DNA of 64,000 nucleotides from Steinernema hermaphroditum. Its lineage: Eukaryota; Nematoda; Chromadorea; Rhabditida; Steinernematidae. How positions within the stretch are numbered: the stretch's first letter is position 1; each line of letters begins with the position of its first letter. Below, in pieces: positions 12,964 through 23,179 of the stretch. Under the pieces are notes generated by a model, which was given only the letters and a program-made list of their open reading frames with translations, searched no databases and had not been told where the DNA came from. The translations under genes and the position numbers were made by a program. The stretch covers positions 16,390,205-16,454,204 of the forward strand of contig CM059623.1 in NCBI GenBank assembly GCA_030435675.1. The letters are read 5' to 3'.

Positions 12964-13211
12964 ATGAATAGCTATGAAGTGAGTCGTTCCTAATAAAGCC
13001 GGACAGCCTGATAGCTTTGCTTTAGGAGTTGAAGGAGAGGATGGAAGAGGAACGACGACACCGAGAGCTTGAAGAAGAAGAACGTCACAAAGAGCGTGAG
13101 AAGCAGGAGAAGGAGGAACGCGAACGGGAAGAGGAGTTGGAGAGGCGACGACGTCGCGAAGAGCTTCGCAAACAGCGAGAAGAGCAAGAACAAGAGTACT
13201 GGGGAAAATAG
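12964..13211 (+). CDS. Small charged coiled-coil protein (66 aa, 2 exons)
   Basis: Exon 1 (12964-12978) encodes only MNSYE and ends at a GTGAGT donor. A 47-bp intron ends in CTTTAG, and exon 2 (13026-13211) continues in phase to TAG. The protein is almost entirely Glu, Arg, Lys and Gln, with heptad-like leucines spaced along one long predicted helix, and ends in QEYWGK. An AATAAA lies 42 bases after the stop. The typical intron size, the phase match and the poly(A) signal together argue for a real gene rather than a low-complexity frame. I cannot assign a family. The composition fits a scaffold or a subunit that folds on binding. It is convergent with the homeodomain gene and 478 bp downstream of mpk-1. 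Confidence 0.65.
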
Positions 13212-13252
13212 CGATGATCCTTATCAGTGTAACCATATAATGGTACGGGACA

Positions 13253-13258
13253 AATAAA
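13253..13258 (+). promoter_or_regulatory. Poly(A) signal of the coiled-coil gene
   Basis: AATAAA located 42 bases after the stop codon at 13211. Confidence 0.65.
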
Positions 13259-13614
13259 TCATCGAGCACTTTATGATGGATAACGAATTAAAAAATGTTA
13301 GGGGATCTTAGGGACTCTGAACGATGCGAACTTCAGACTTTCTTGATTGTAGCTCAGTGCCAGAATCCTTTGATTATGATTTTTAAAATCGCTTGTTATT
13401 GACAAGTGCATGACATTAGATCCGGTTTGTTTTTAACGACTTTCTGCTTTGCGAATTGTATTTAAGAGTCTGCAGTGTATAATACACATTTTGCGCGAGT
13501 TGTTCTGATATTCTTGTGTGGAATATAATTTATAAGGAAATACCAATATAAATACATTTGTGGTAAATGAGGTAATAAAGCATATCACATAATTTAACTC
13601 GTAGCACCTTCGGA

Positions 13615-14262
13615 TTAATCAGTCTTCTTAGCGGACGCCTCGTCACGATCACGCTTCCTGCGGTTCTCGAACCACTTATTAACTTGCACAAAGGAAAGAC
13701 CCGTCATTTCCGCCAGCTCCTCTTTCATCTCCCGATTCGCATAACTGTCCTCGTCGAAGGCGTTCTTCAGAATCGCCAACTGTACTTCCGTGTAGTTCAT
13801 GCGGATCCTCTTTCTTCCATCGACAGGCGAATGCGCCCTTCGTTTATACGTCGACCTTCTCCTCTGCTCTGATGAAACTTCTTCACTTCCTTCGGTGCTT
13901 GGAGATGGGGAGTATAGGCGTGCATCTTCCTGTTGTTCGCGAATCACTCTGGTAGGTTTGCGCACTCTCTTGCTGTCCGACGCTGACTGAGGGGTCGCCT
14001 TCACAGAGGGCGATTCTCGAGGCTGGGGTGTCATAGGCGAGGGTTTCTTGGCCGATCGAGGACGTTGTCGAGGAGAATCGTTTAGCGACTTTGAGAATTT
14101 TGACATTTCAGGCTTCATGTTCTCATCGGGAAATTCGCTGTTGTCGTCGCTATGGATCCATTTCCAAATTTTCATTTTTCTTTCGAAGTCGGCGATGATA
14201 TTTTCGCGCTGACGCCTTGTGTAGCTGGCAAGGATATCGAGGGGTTGTCGAGAGGAGGGCAT
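13615..14262 (-). CDS. Divergent homeodomain protein (215 aa, single exon)
   Basis: One uninterrupted frame. Residues 149-207 form a homeodomain: an N-terminal arm GRKRIRM, helix 1 with QLAILKNAF, helix 2 MKEELAEMTGL, and recognition helix FVQVNKWFENRRKRDRD. The invariant Trp48, Phe49, Asn51 and Arg53 are present, but position 50, which sets target specificity, is Glu instead of the usual Gln, Lys or Ser. The N-terminal 148 residues are basic, Ser/Pro-rich and apparently disordered, with several SP/TP sites (SPMTPQP, SPSVKATP, SPSPS) that could be kinase targets. It is likely a nuclear DNA-binding regulator. It does not fit any class I recognise from the visible residues. No paired, POU, LIM or TALE insertion is present. 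It is divergent from the WDR55 operon across about 1.6 kb. Confidence 0.85.
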   Translation of the reverse strand: MPSSRQPLDILASYTRRQRENIIADFERKMKIWKWIHSDDNSEFPDENMKPEMSKFSKSLNDSPRQRPRSAKKPSPMTPQPRESPSVKATPQSASDSKRVRKPTRVIREQQEDARLYSPSPSTEGSEEVSSEQRRRSTYKRRAHSPVDGRKRIRMNYTEVQLAILKNAFDEDSYANREMKEELAEMTGLSFVQVNKWFENRRKRDRDEASAKKTD

Positions 14263-15836
14263 CTGGAAGTGACAAATTTAAAAGGGAACCGACGCGGAAA
14301 CACGAAAAACGGCTCGCCAACCCTCAGCATTTTTGCTCATTTTTAAGAAGGTCGTTAAAAACATCTCGTATGTCTCTAGAATCCTAGAAACCATACACGC
14401 ACGTAAGGGGTAACAGTCGGAAATTCCATAAGCGAAGGATTTCACGCGCACGCCCAGCCATCCGCCGACGATCGCATCGATCGCTCTCATCCTTACAATG
14501 TGTCAACGTAACAAAATCGATTCCACTCGCATCGCTCTCAGCTGTGTGCACGGCGAACCCTAAAGGAAACGCACGAAACTTTTGACTCCATTTTGAACAG
14601 TACAATGAAAGCGTCATCCTCTGAAAGTCCTGCTGAGTGGTCCGGCGATGGGCGAGGTTTCGCTCTTGCTCAAAAATCGATAAAGGTCATGCGTTGTGCA
14701 TAGAACAGCGAGGCGAGGGACAAAGACAAACACATCTGCTGTCTTTAACCCTTCGTCCAGTACCCTTGGGTGGTCCTCTTTGGCTCAAGGGGATGGCAGG
14801 CGGACAGTAGCCACCACCCGGATCGAACGCCAAATGGGAACAGCCCGAGAAGATTGAGTGGCGCTGAGCTGGCCATCGATCGATATGTAAATACCCCTTG
14901 TTGCACTCAAAGGGGGTGATGACAAAGAGGCGGCGAGATTCAGAACTTGTACGAAACCGTGTACAGTGGAATCGTTCATTTCCTTTAAGGCAGTGTCACC
15001 CGATGCAAAAAGGCGTTTTTTGCCATAAAAGCGATGCTATTTCAAAACCTCAACTCCACTTACGAAAACGCCTTGTCAGCGGAGTGTATTGATCAGGTGT
15101 AACCTGTCGCCGTCGTATCTAATCATAAGCATACAACAGTCACTAGCTGCGGATTATTGTGGTAACTGTGACAGCACACATTTTCAGAGAGAACCTCGTG
15201 AGTGGGTGGAAGCTGATTTCTGTTTACCACAACGCCAAACTCGTTGTGTTTAAGTGCACGATTCGCAAAGACTTGTCTGATTGTATGATCGCATATAACA
15301 GAGGGCGATGAGATCGCTATGTCATCAAGGAAAGTTAGCGCTTTTATATATGAAAACTTATTTACACAGAATGTGTCACATTTCTGAAAGATTAGTCTAA
15401 AAGAACGAAACAAGTCAGGTGACAAGCTCTAAGAGATGCATCAAATCCCTCACACATTCTCCGCATGGCATGAGCTGGGTACGCGTACTAACGCTTTATT
15501 TATCAAGCAAGCTCTGAGAGGGCCCGTTTACTCTGGACTACGGTAGCGAAAATAAATGGGAGCCGACGAATGTGCGCGTTATCACAAGTGTCTCAAAGCG
15601 ATTGTGGAGTGCCGAACAGTGCACCTGCACTTCTGTGAGTTTTCGAAAACAAATTCTCTCCGAATCCTGATTTCTGGAACTGGAGTGGAAAAAGTGGCGC
15701 TGGGTTTCTGAAAAATTGTTTAGGGAAGTTCTACCAAAATTTTGTGTGATGTGTCGTCTCTGTGATTCTACTGCGTTTATCATACTCTATTCTTCATTGT
15801 TTCCACGATATGTTTGACGATCTTCGTCTACTTCAG
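14263..15836. promoter_or_regulatory. Divergent intergenic region, homeodomain gene and WDR55 operon
   Basis: About 1.57 kb with no convincing exon. It probably contains both promoters. One TACGGTA copy lies at 15539-15545. A CTTCAG acceptor (15831-15836) abuts the WDR55 ATG. Confidence 0.45.
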
Positions 15837-17161
15837 ATGGAGGTGACATTCGACCACGTGCAGGTCGCCTGTGTGGCTACTCATCCCACGAAGTCAAACC
15901 TCATTGCCGTGGGTCTCATCACCGGCAGCATTCAAGTTGGAGTAATTGACGTCCAGAAGAACACTGTTGACTGGAAGTGGGAAAATCGCCTCCGTCGCGA
16001 AGTACGCTCCATGGTTTTCTCTCAGGAGGGTGACCTGCTGTATGTTCTCGGCAAGAATCGCTCACTGTCCGCTTTTGACACAGAGACCGGACAGCGCGTT
16101 CGAGTCATCGTGGAGAGTCATAGCGAGCCTCCCACGGCTATTTCCCTTCTGCCGTTGTCCGATTCGAAGACTGGCCAGCAGTTGGCTACTGGAGATGAAA
16201 GTGGAGCGGTAAGCAGGATTTTTTTTGTTCGAAATTCTACACAAAAAAAAATTCTACAAAAAATGAGCGTGTGGATTGAGCATGAATCAAATCAAAATCC
16301 AGTAAAACTGGAAAGTATTCGGATTGGCTGTGTATCAGCTGTTGCCTAGATTCGAACTTGGGATTTTACTACCAAAGCCGGCGTCGTATGCGAGTTCAGG
16401 GAGCAGGAGGAGATGATCAACGATCTCAAACCGTACGAGAATCGTTTGTTAGCTTCAAGCAGTGATGCGACCCTCGGATGTTATGACTATCGACGTCGCA
16501 AGCTGTACGTGCGATCGGAGCCTGTTGAAAGCGAACTCTTGAACATCTGCGTTAGTGACAAGTATGCTATTGCCTCTGTTGTGTCATATACTCCAAATTC
16601 TTTTTTCTAGAGTGACATACGTTGGGTCTGGAACAGGTCATTTGCAAGTCTTCGTCAATGGTGAATATGGTAATCTGCTGGAAAGGGTGAACACCAAACT
16701 CGAGCACGGTGTTGATGCCATTGTGGAACTAAGGTCTAACCTTCTTGTTGTGGGCTGTGCGGTTGATGACAAGATTTGGTAAGTTACTTGTTGAGAAAGC
16801 CTCCAACTGTCATTGCAGGCTGCAAAACATCAAACCCACAAAACGGCTACAATATATCGGTGAACAGTCCGGTGGCGTTGACCAGTTGCAGTTCACTTGT
16901 GACAAGAAGTATTTGATCTCAGTAGGCTCTGAGTCCTCAATTACGATTTGGGACGTTGAAGATATAAATAAGTCAGTGCCACTTCTCACATCAAAAGACG
17001 TGAAGGAGCTTAAGAAGGCGAAGACGGTCTCAGAAAAACAGCGCTTCTTCGACGATCTCGTGGACAAGAGCGAGTCGGAAGAGAGTGATGAAGATGAAGA
17101 GGTGGAGATTGGAGAAGAAGAGATGGAGTACGAAGATGAGGAAGAGGTAGACGATGAATAG
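15837..17161 (+). CDS. WDR55: WD-repeat protein WDR55 (364 aa, 4 exons)
   Basis: Exons are 15837-16208, 16350-16561, 16611-16778 and 16819-17161, with phases matching (1,095 nt). WDR55 proteins act in the nucleolus in rRNA processing. The sequence reads as a seven-bladed propeller: VACVATHPTKSNLIAVG opens blade 1, GDESGA-IRTWDFTTKAG spans the first intron, and SESSITIWDVED closes the last blade. Family signatures include LLASSSDATLGCYDYRRRKL followed by SEP. The C-terminus is a strongly acidic tail (residues from about 335), typical of the family. The length is close to vertebrate WDR55 (about 380). The start follows a CTTCAG acceptor directly, fitting SL trans-splicing; an in-frame upstream Met at 15762 would add 25 residues that do not resemble the family. 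First gene of a probable operon. Confidence 0.9.
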
Positions 17162-17349
17162 TTGTTACATTGTGAATATGTTGTTACCTGTACGAACGTT
17201 GTTGAATTTTTGTTTTGTTGCTGATTTTATGAGAATTGCATTTACGTTGAAGGGGTGTCGTTTGAGTTTACAGTTTGTTCTGTTAACATATCTTGCTTTC
17301 TCGTTTTGTTATTACGCTAAGGGTTTTCCAGGATCACTCAAGTCTAGAT

Positions 17350-18138
17350 ATGGTGCGGCTCGAAGAAATTCCCGCTTTTGCCCATCTTGGAAAGGTGAGT
17401 TAGATGTCTTAGCTGTTTCCAACTATTTCATTTGAAAATCGGAAGAATAGTTCAATTTACTGCGATTTTCGTTTCAGGAAAGCACATCGGCGAAAACCGC
17501 TTCCAAACTGCGTGTGAATGCTAAAGATGCCGACCCAAACATTATGAAGAGTTGCATGTTTTGTCCCACGGAAAAGAAAGACCTCTACGTGTGTCCGCGA
17601 TGCAACAAAACATATTGTTCTGTGCGGTGTTATCGAAGTGCACAGCATGCCATTTGTTCAGAGAAGTTTTACGAATCGTGGGTTAGAGAAAGAACCGGTG
17701 AAGAAGAAGTAAAACCCGACCATTCGAAGGGTAAATTGTCCTTTGAGGAGTTCATGAACGCACAGAAAGAAAGGTAAAGTTAATGGACATAACGATATGG
17801 AACTGTGCTGTGGCTATTTCAGTGTTCCGACAAATCCCGACGAGGAAGGTGAACCGCTGGACTCAGACGATGAGGACTTATCGTATCTCAAAGAAGTTGT
17901 TCAAGAAACATTTGATAATTTTGAAGATGCAGATGATAATGAATTGCAACGACAGCTTACCATTGCCGGCGTTGCCGGAATTGGAGACCCCACTGATGAA
18001 GAAGATGAAGAATACCAGATGAAATTGCTTTTCGAGACACTCACTGTGGAGGAAAAGCGAGAGTTTCAGAAAATGGTTGACAGCATGGCCATAAACGCGG
18101 AGGGATTGACGAACTCGTGTTTTGGAAAGCGGATGTGA
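17350..18138 (+). CDS. ZNHIT2: Zinc-finger HIT protein, ZNHIT2-like (218 aa, 3 exons)
   Basis: Exons are 17350-17394, 17478-17773 and 17823-18138, in phase (657 nt). Residues 41-75 form the HIT zinc finger with ligands Cys41, Cys44, Cys54, Cys57, Cys62, Cys66, His72 and Cys75, and the block YVCPRCNKTYCSVRCYR is typical of ZNHIT2. Known ZNHIT2 links the R2TP/HSP90 co-chaperone to U5 snRNP assembly. The middle region is acidic and the end carries LTVEEKREFQKMV. At 218 residues it is about half the human length, lacking most of the C-terminal region. The gene starts 18 bases after a TTTTCCAG acceptor (17331), itself 170 bp after the WDR55 stop, as expected for an SL2-type downstream cistron. Confidence 0.9.
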
Positions 18139-18143
18139 ATAAA
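18138..18143 (+). promoter_or_regulatory. Poly(A) signal overlapping the ZNHIT2 stop codon
   Basis: The stop codon TGA (18136-18138) runs into AATAAA, so the signal begins on the last base of the stop. The 3'-untranslated region must be very short, in keeping with the 105-bp gap to the next cistron. Confidence 0.6.
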
Positions 18144-18243
18144 TGTCTATATTTTGTGTATTCTCTTTTGTCACGTTCAGATGTTAGTCCTTTCAAATAT
18201 CGTTTTGCTTACGAAGTAGAGTGTTTTATACGGCAGGTTTCAG

Positions 18244-18898
18244 ATGGCTCTTCGGCGCGTCGTCACCAGTTTTAAGTCGGCGATTAGGCCGATGTCGTCA
18301 CGCGCCAATATTGTCGAAGCCGAAGTGCTCAATACGGAACGGCTGGATGCTGTGCGGGCAAAGATTGTTGAGCGAGTATCCGACGTCAAGAATCGCCTTT
18401 TTGCTGTCGTTTACGTGAACAATCGGCAATTCAAAGTGTCCCAGGACGACTTGATCCACTTGCATCACAATATTCCGCTGGATGTCGGTGATAAAATTAA
18501 ACTTGAAAAGGTAAAGATTTCTGCTCAGTAATTGCTTGTAATTGCAAGAAGCTAGTTAATTTTCCGATTTTTGCTTGTATTTTCAATTTTGTTCGTTTCA
18601 GATCCTGTTGGTCGGTGGCGCAGAATTCACATTGGTGGGACGTCCGCTCCTGGATTCGCAAGCCGTCACCGTCAACGCCACCGTCATTGAGAAGACAACA
18701 ACGTCACCGGAACTCGATTATAATATGGTGAATCACAAAGGAATAAAAGTTATGAAATGTGAGTATCATTTAATGATTTTTAATTCATTAATTTCTCTCT
18801 ACTTTGTAGGGCTGAGCAAAGAGCTGACCGTGCTGCGAATAAACGAGATCGTTGTGAAGCCGCAGGCTGTGGGAATCGATAGCGCGGAAGTCCAATAG
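18244..18898 (+). CDS. mrpl-21: Mitochondrial ribosomal protein L21 (170 aa, 3 exons)
   Basis: Exons are 18244-18510, 18602-18758 and 18810-18898, in phase (513 nt). The N-terminus (MALRRVVTSFKSAIRPMSSR) is basic and Ser-rich, a probable mitochondrial presequence. The bL21 fold follows: FAVVYVNNRQFKVSQDDL, then DVGDKIKLEKILLVGG, VGRPLL and VTVNATVIEKT. The protein sits in the large mitoribosomal subunit. Bacterial L21 is about 100 residues, so this has typical mitochondrial extensions at both ends. The ATG directly follows GGTTTCAG at 18243, 105 bp after the ZNHIT2 stop: third cistron of the operon. Confidence 0.92.
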
Positions 18899-19058
18899 AA
18901 CGTTAAGTAGATTTCTTGTTGAGTAGATGATTGTTTTTGCTTGATAAATTGTTTGAATCACGATGAGCGTAGCGATGCTTTGTATCTCGTTGCACCATCG
19001 ACATCGATATCTTACCCGTTTATTTCTGTTATCTTATGTTGTTGTTACTATAGTCGGT

Positions 19059-19331
19059 ATGAGGACCAGACGCCAAACCCAGCTCGAAGCGGCAGCTGTA
19101 GCCGCAGCCGCCAACGGAACGGCTAACGGTCAGGCTGTGCCAGTGGAACCTGTTGAGCCGGCTGCTGTATCAACTAAGAAACGAGGACGAACCAAGAAAG
19201 TTCCCAACAGTGCAGAGAAGGATGAAGAGAAGCAGAAGGTTGGGAAAGCTGAAAAAGCGGAGAAAAAGCCGACAAAGCGTGGAGCTTCTTCGAAAAAAGT
19301 GGAAGCTCCTCCGGAGAAGGCTGCTAGGTAA
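19059..19331 (+). CDS. Basic Ala/Lys-rich reading frame of unknown nature (90 aa or a first exon)
   Basis: A CTATAG acceptor at 19053, 155 bp after the mrpl-21 stop, leads five bases later to an ATG. The frame encodes MRTRRQTQLEAAAVAAAANG and continues as a Pro/Val segment, then a Lys/Glu/Ala-rich basic stretch resembling histone H1-like or nuclear tails. It can end at TAA (19329-19331), giving 90 residues. However, that TAA lies inside AG/GTAAGTATAA, a near-perfect donor at 19328. If spliced there (phase 2), the next exon is unclear. The cul-1 exon-2 acceptor at 20413 would accept this phase and give an alternative CUL-1 N-terminus. It could be a separate cistron or an alternative first exon; I cannot decide. 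Confidence 0.5.
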   Translation: MRTRRQTQLEAAAVAAAANGTANGQAVPVEPVEPAAVSTKKRGRTKKVPNSAEKDEEKQKVGKAEKAEKKPTKRGASSKKVEAPPEKAAR

Positions 19332-20166
19332 GTATAATCTCCGTCTGTTTTCCTGATATACTACTAAAGTTCAAAACGCGAATTTCGAAATCACACAATT
19401 CACGCCTTTCTCCTGCTGTCATTCGATGCGAGACGCATTATGTTCTAACAGCGCACCCACTCGCTCGTTTGCCGCATTTCGCCCGCTTCCCAAACAGGCA
19501 CCAACTGTTGATACTTTTTTTTTGCTGCCAATACGCTAGCATGTTTTGCCTGATTTTTGCAACGTCTGCAAAATGTTCGTTTTTTTGTAAACATATGTTA
19601 GAACTTTGCGTTCAGTTTCTTTCGAAATTACATAACAGCCATAGTTTTCGATGACTCATTGTCGCAGTGTTGTGAGTTGTAAATAGTGGCTAGTCCATCG
19701 CGATGTATGATCGGCGCACTTTGCGTTACTTGCTCTGATGGTTAGATATTCTGCGGTTGTTGGCGCTTGTAGTGTTTTGTGAAGTCACAAAAATTGTTTT
19801 TGCTGTGTATGTTTTTTCGGGGAGGTGGGTGATTCTGATTTTGTACTTTTATGTCTGCGGACTGCAATCGCAGACGACCAGCGCGTGCATTTCATGCTTA
19901 GCACACGCTCTCGATCGGTTGGTGCTTGGTCTATTCTCGTGAGTTAAAAGTTCTTCTTTAATCAATCGCTTTCAGTTGTTTGGCCATTGATTTTGTGCGC
20001 GTTACTTGTGAATAACATTCATAACTTCTAGGGTTTGCAGTGTGGTATCCTTGCGCGTTATTTTTACCATAGCAATGCGTCCTCACGCTCGCTGATGCGA
20101 TGCTGCTAACAAAGCAGAAGCATCGTTGCGCATGCATTTACACAACATGCACAGTAGTCCTGGATC
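19332..20166. other. Stretch between the basic frame and cul-1
   Basis: 835 bp with no supported exon. It is T-rich around 19500-19850 with several acceptor-like sites (CGCTAG at 19539, CGCAG near 19873). It is either an intron of the preceding frame or an internal promoter and spacer for cul-1. A weak CACAGTAG precedes the cul-1 ATG by 9 bases. Confidence 0.4.
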
Positions 20167-22841
20167 ATGGAGACGATATACGCGGCTTTGAAGTCGATCT
20201 TCTCATCTGAATCTGCCCGTTCTAGATCGGAAGATCCAAACTCTGCTATGGCAGCTCATCCGAAGGTCCCGGTTCTCGCCGAGCTGTGGGAGGTTGTTAA
20301 AGTCGGGCTGAAGACAATCTACGCTGGAGAACGACTCGCTGTGAAAGACTACATGATGTACTACAGGTAAAATTAAGATTATTTCGAGCGTTTTCTATAT
20401 ATATTTAACCTAGTAAGGTGCACGACTATTGCTCTAACAACCAGCATACACAGCAGAGACACAGCAGAGCACAGAGAGCTGCTGCCGGCACGTCAAAGGG
20501 CGGAGCTGAATTCGTTGGTGCTGATCTCTACGAGATGCTTGAAGACTACTTGAAGGGCTATGTGACGAGTATACAGAATAGGTTCGCAAGCCTGCAAAAT
20601 GAAGACGAGCTCTTAAGAGAGTATGCAAGGGAGTGGCAGCAGTATGCATTTTCTTCGAAGGTCGTTGATGGGCTGTTTCGATATCTGAATCGCCACTGGA
20701 TTAAGCGTGAAAAGGACGACGGCAGCAAAACTGTCCACGAGGTCTACACTGTAAGATTTCTTGAATGTAAGCGGTCTTTATCAAAATCTTATTCCAGCTC
20801 TGCCTGTACTTGTGGAAGAACATTATCTTTTGTAAGAACTCTGAAGGTGTTACTAAAGCTGCCATCCAGTTGGTCACCCGCGATAGAAATGGTGACAATA
20901 TCCAAGATGAATTGATCAAGAATGTTGTTGACTCGTTGGAGCAGCTTGGTCTTGAGGACGATGGACAGCAGTCAAGTGGCGCGCAATATGGCAGACCCTG
21001 CGCGAAGGAGAATCCCGGCTTCTCGGATGAGCAGCGAAGACGCCTTCGTGTTTATTTGGAGAACTTCGAGGAGGAGCTGCTCAATCTCACCGATGTTTAC
21101 TACGATACTGAAGCTGAGGACTACCTGCAGAATCATTCGATCGTCGAGTATATGGTCAAAGTCGAAACCCGCCTTAAGGAAGAAGAGGATCGTGTACGTA
21201 GATACCTGAATATGTACTCGTTAACGCGGATCGCCTACTCGCTTGAGACCGTCTTCATCTCAAATAAGCTTGAAAAGCTTCAAGGCGAGTTTGGAATCCT
21301 TCTCGCCCAGGATCGCGATGAAGATTTGGCTAGAATGTACCATTTGTGTTCGCGGGTACCTGGAGCTCTCGACAGTCTCCGTACCGAGTTCCAATCTTTT
21401 GTGACTTCGAAAGGTGCGAAGGCGATCAACGAACTGGAAAATGTAGAAAATGCCGATCCCGATCCGAAGACTTATATTGGAGCTATCCTTTCTGTGCACA
21501 AGCGTTACAATGGACTGGTTACTGATGCGTTCAAAGGCGAGGCAGGATTCGTACAGGCTTTCGACAAAGCTTGCAATTGCTTCGTCAACTCCAACAAGGT
21601 TACAAAGCGTAATCCAACTGTTAACAAGAGCGCTGAGTTGCTGGCCCGCTACGTGGATATACTACTCAAGAAAGGTGGGCTGAAGGCAGGCGATGAGGAC
21701 ATAGAAGACCATCTGAATAATTCGGTTTGTTGTTGATCTTTCGAAAATTGCTTACCGGTGTTATTTCAGATCACAGTTTTCAAATATGTTGAAGACAAGG
21801 ACATTTTCCAGAAATTCTATACAAAAATGTTGGCGAAGCGTCTGACAACTGACACGTCCGCTAGTGAAGATGCTGAGGGCAGCATGATCGCCAAACTTAA
21901 AGAACTCTGCGGCTTCGAGTATACGAGCAAGATCCAGCGCATGTTCACTGACATTGGCCTCAGCAGCACCCTCAACGAAGGATTCCGCGCGGTTAGTTAA
22001 CTCACCGTTATCATCAGAGTTCATTCGCTTTTCAGTCGCCGCATAGTGAAGATCTCAAGTGCGACTTCACCGCCCTGGTGCTTGGATCAGCCGCTTGGCC
22101 AATCAGCGCTACTTTTACTTTCGCAATCCCAGCTGTTTTGGAGGATTGTATTGCCAAGTTCCGAACGTATTACCAGTCGCAGCACCAAGGAAGAAAACTC
22201 ACGTGGGTATTCAATATGTCTCGCGGTGAACTCCAAACGACTTGCTTCTCCCGTAAATACACACTCCAAACGACGACTGCCCAGATGGCCGTACTGCTCA
22301 AATATAACGATGCGCTTTCACATCAGTTCGCTACTCTAAAGGCCGAGCTCCAATTACCTAAGGATGTTATACTGGCCGTTGTTCAGTCTTTCCTGAAAGT
22401 TGGATTGATGAAGCTGCCGGACGGTGCTACTTTCTCGGCATCGTTACCTGAAAGCACTGAAATAATGCTGAATACTAAGTTTGTCAGGTAAATTGTTCTT
22501 ATAGTTGAGTGTTATGACATTGCACTATTTTCAGTAAGAAGATGAAAGTTGATATTGCTCGCCTTCAAGTTGCCAAAATCGAAGCGAAACAAGAGGCAGA
22601 ACAAATGGAGAAGACCATTGAAGAGGACCGCAAGATGGTCATTCAAGCTGCTATTGTTCGTGTTATGAAGATGCGGAAGCGCGTGAACCACAATGCTCTC
22701 ATCTCTGAAATCATCGCTCAGATTACCGCCCGCTTTACTCCGAAGGTCTCAATGGTAAAGAAGTGCATTGACATCCTTATGGAGAAGGAGTACATGAAGC
22801 GTGCCGACGGGGAGAAGGACCTCTATGAATATATTTCTTAA
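20167..22841 (+). CDS. cul-1: Cullin-1, SCF ubiquitin-ligase scaffold (817 aa, 6 exons)
   Basis: Exons are 20167-20366, 20414-20750, 20798-21724, 21770-21991, 22037-22497 and 22535-22841, in phase (2,454 nt). CUL-1 bridges SKP1/F-box substrate receptors at its N-terminus and RBX1/E2 at its C-terminus. The N-terminal helix [16 protein letters not shown] and the motif [12 protein letters not shown] match the SKP1-binding repeat. Cullin-repeat sequences run through the long third exon, and the cullin homology domain includes [19 protein letters not shown] and [15 protein letters not shown]. The winged-helix end has [18 protein letters not shown], placing the NEDD8-acceptor lysine at about Lys761, and the protein ends [10 protein letters not shown]. 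It is about 40 residues longer than human CUL1, partly from an N-terminal extension ([12 protein letters not shown]...). A different start is possible if the basic exon at 19059 is joined to exon 2. Confidence 0.96.
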
Positions 22842-23031
22842 TCAAGTCACTTTATGGACTTAATGTTTCTTTCGTTAACTGATCTCAAATGCAATTATAA
22901 ATTCTCCCGTGTTTAGAGGTATGAGAGATCTTATGATGTGGCGGTGTTAGTCGCATTTTATTTTCGTCTGTTGGTTCCGGGCTGTCGGACGTTGTAGAGC
23001 TTCTTCTCGTCTCCATGATGCAATAAAACAT

Positions 23032-23037
23032 GCTTAA
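23032..23037 (+). promoter_or_regulatory. Poly(A) signal of cul-1
   Basis: AATAAA 191 bases after the cul-1 stop and 133 bases before the acceptor of the next gene, a spacing typical of nematode operon junctions. Confidence 0.55.
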
Positions 23038-23179
23038 CGACAGCATTTGCAACGCGCTTATTGACTCATCGCCAGAGGGGCGTCAGACCTTTGGCCCGAG
23101 GAGGAACAAGTGTAAAACCGCAGCTGCTCCCTTCCATGCCTAGGCGGCGACTGATCCGTCATCGGCACAGATCAACGAA

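Noticed and set aside
15762..15836. Upstream in-frame Met for WDR55
   Set aside because: It would add 25 non-conserved residues and cross an acceptor that directly precedes the conserved start.
18963..19058. Upstream Met adding 32 residues to the basic frame
   Set aside because: The added part is hydrophobic and unlike the rest; the CTATAG acceptor at 19053 fits a start at 19059 better.
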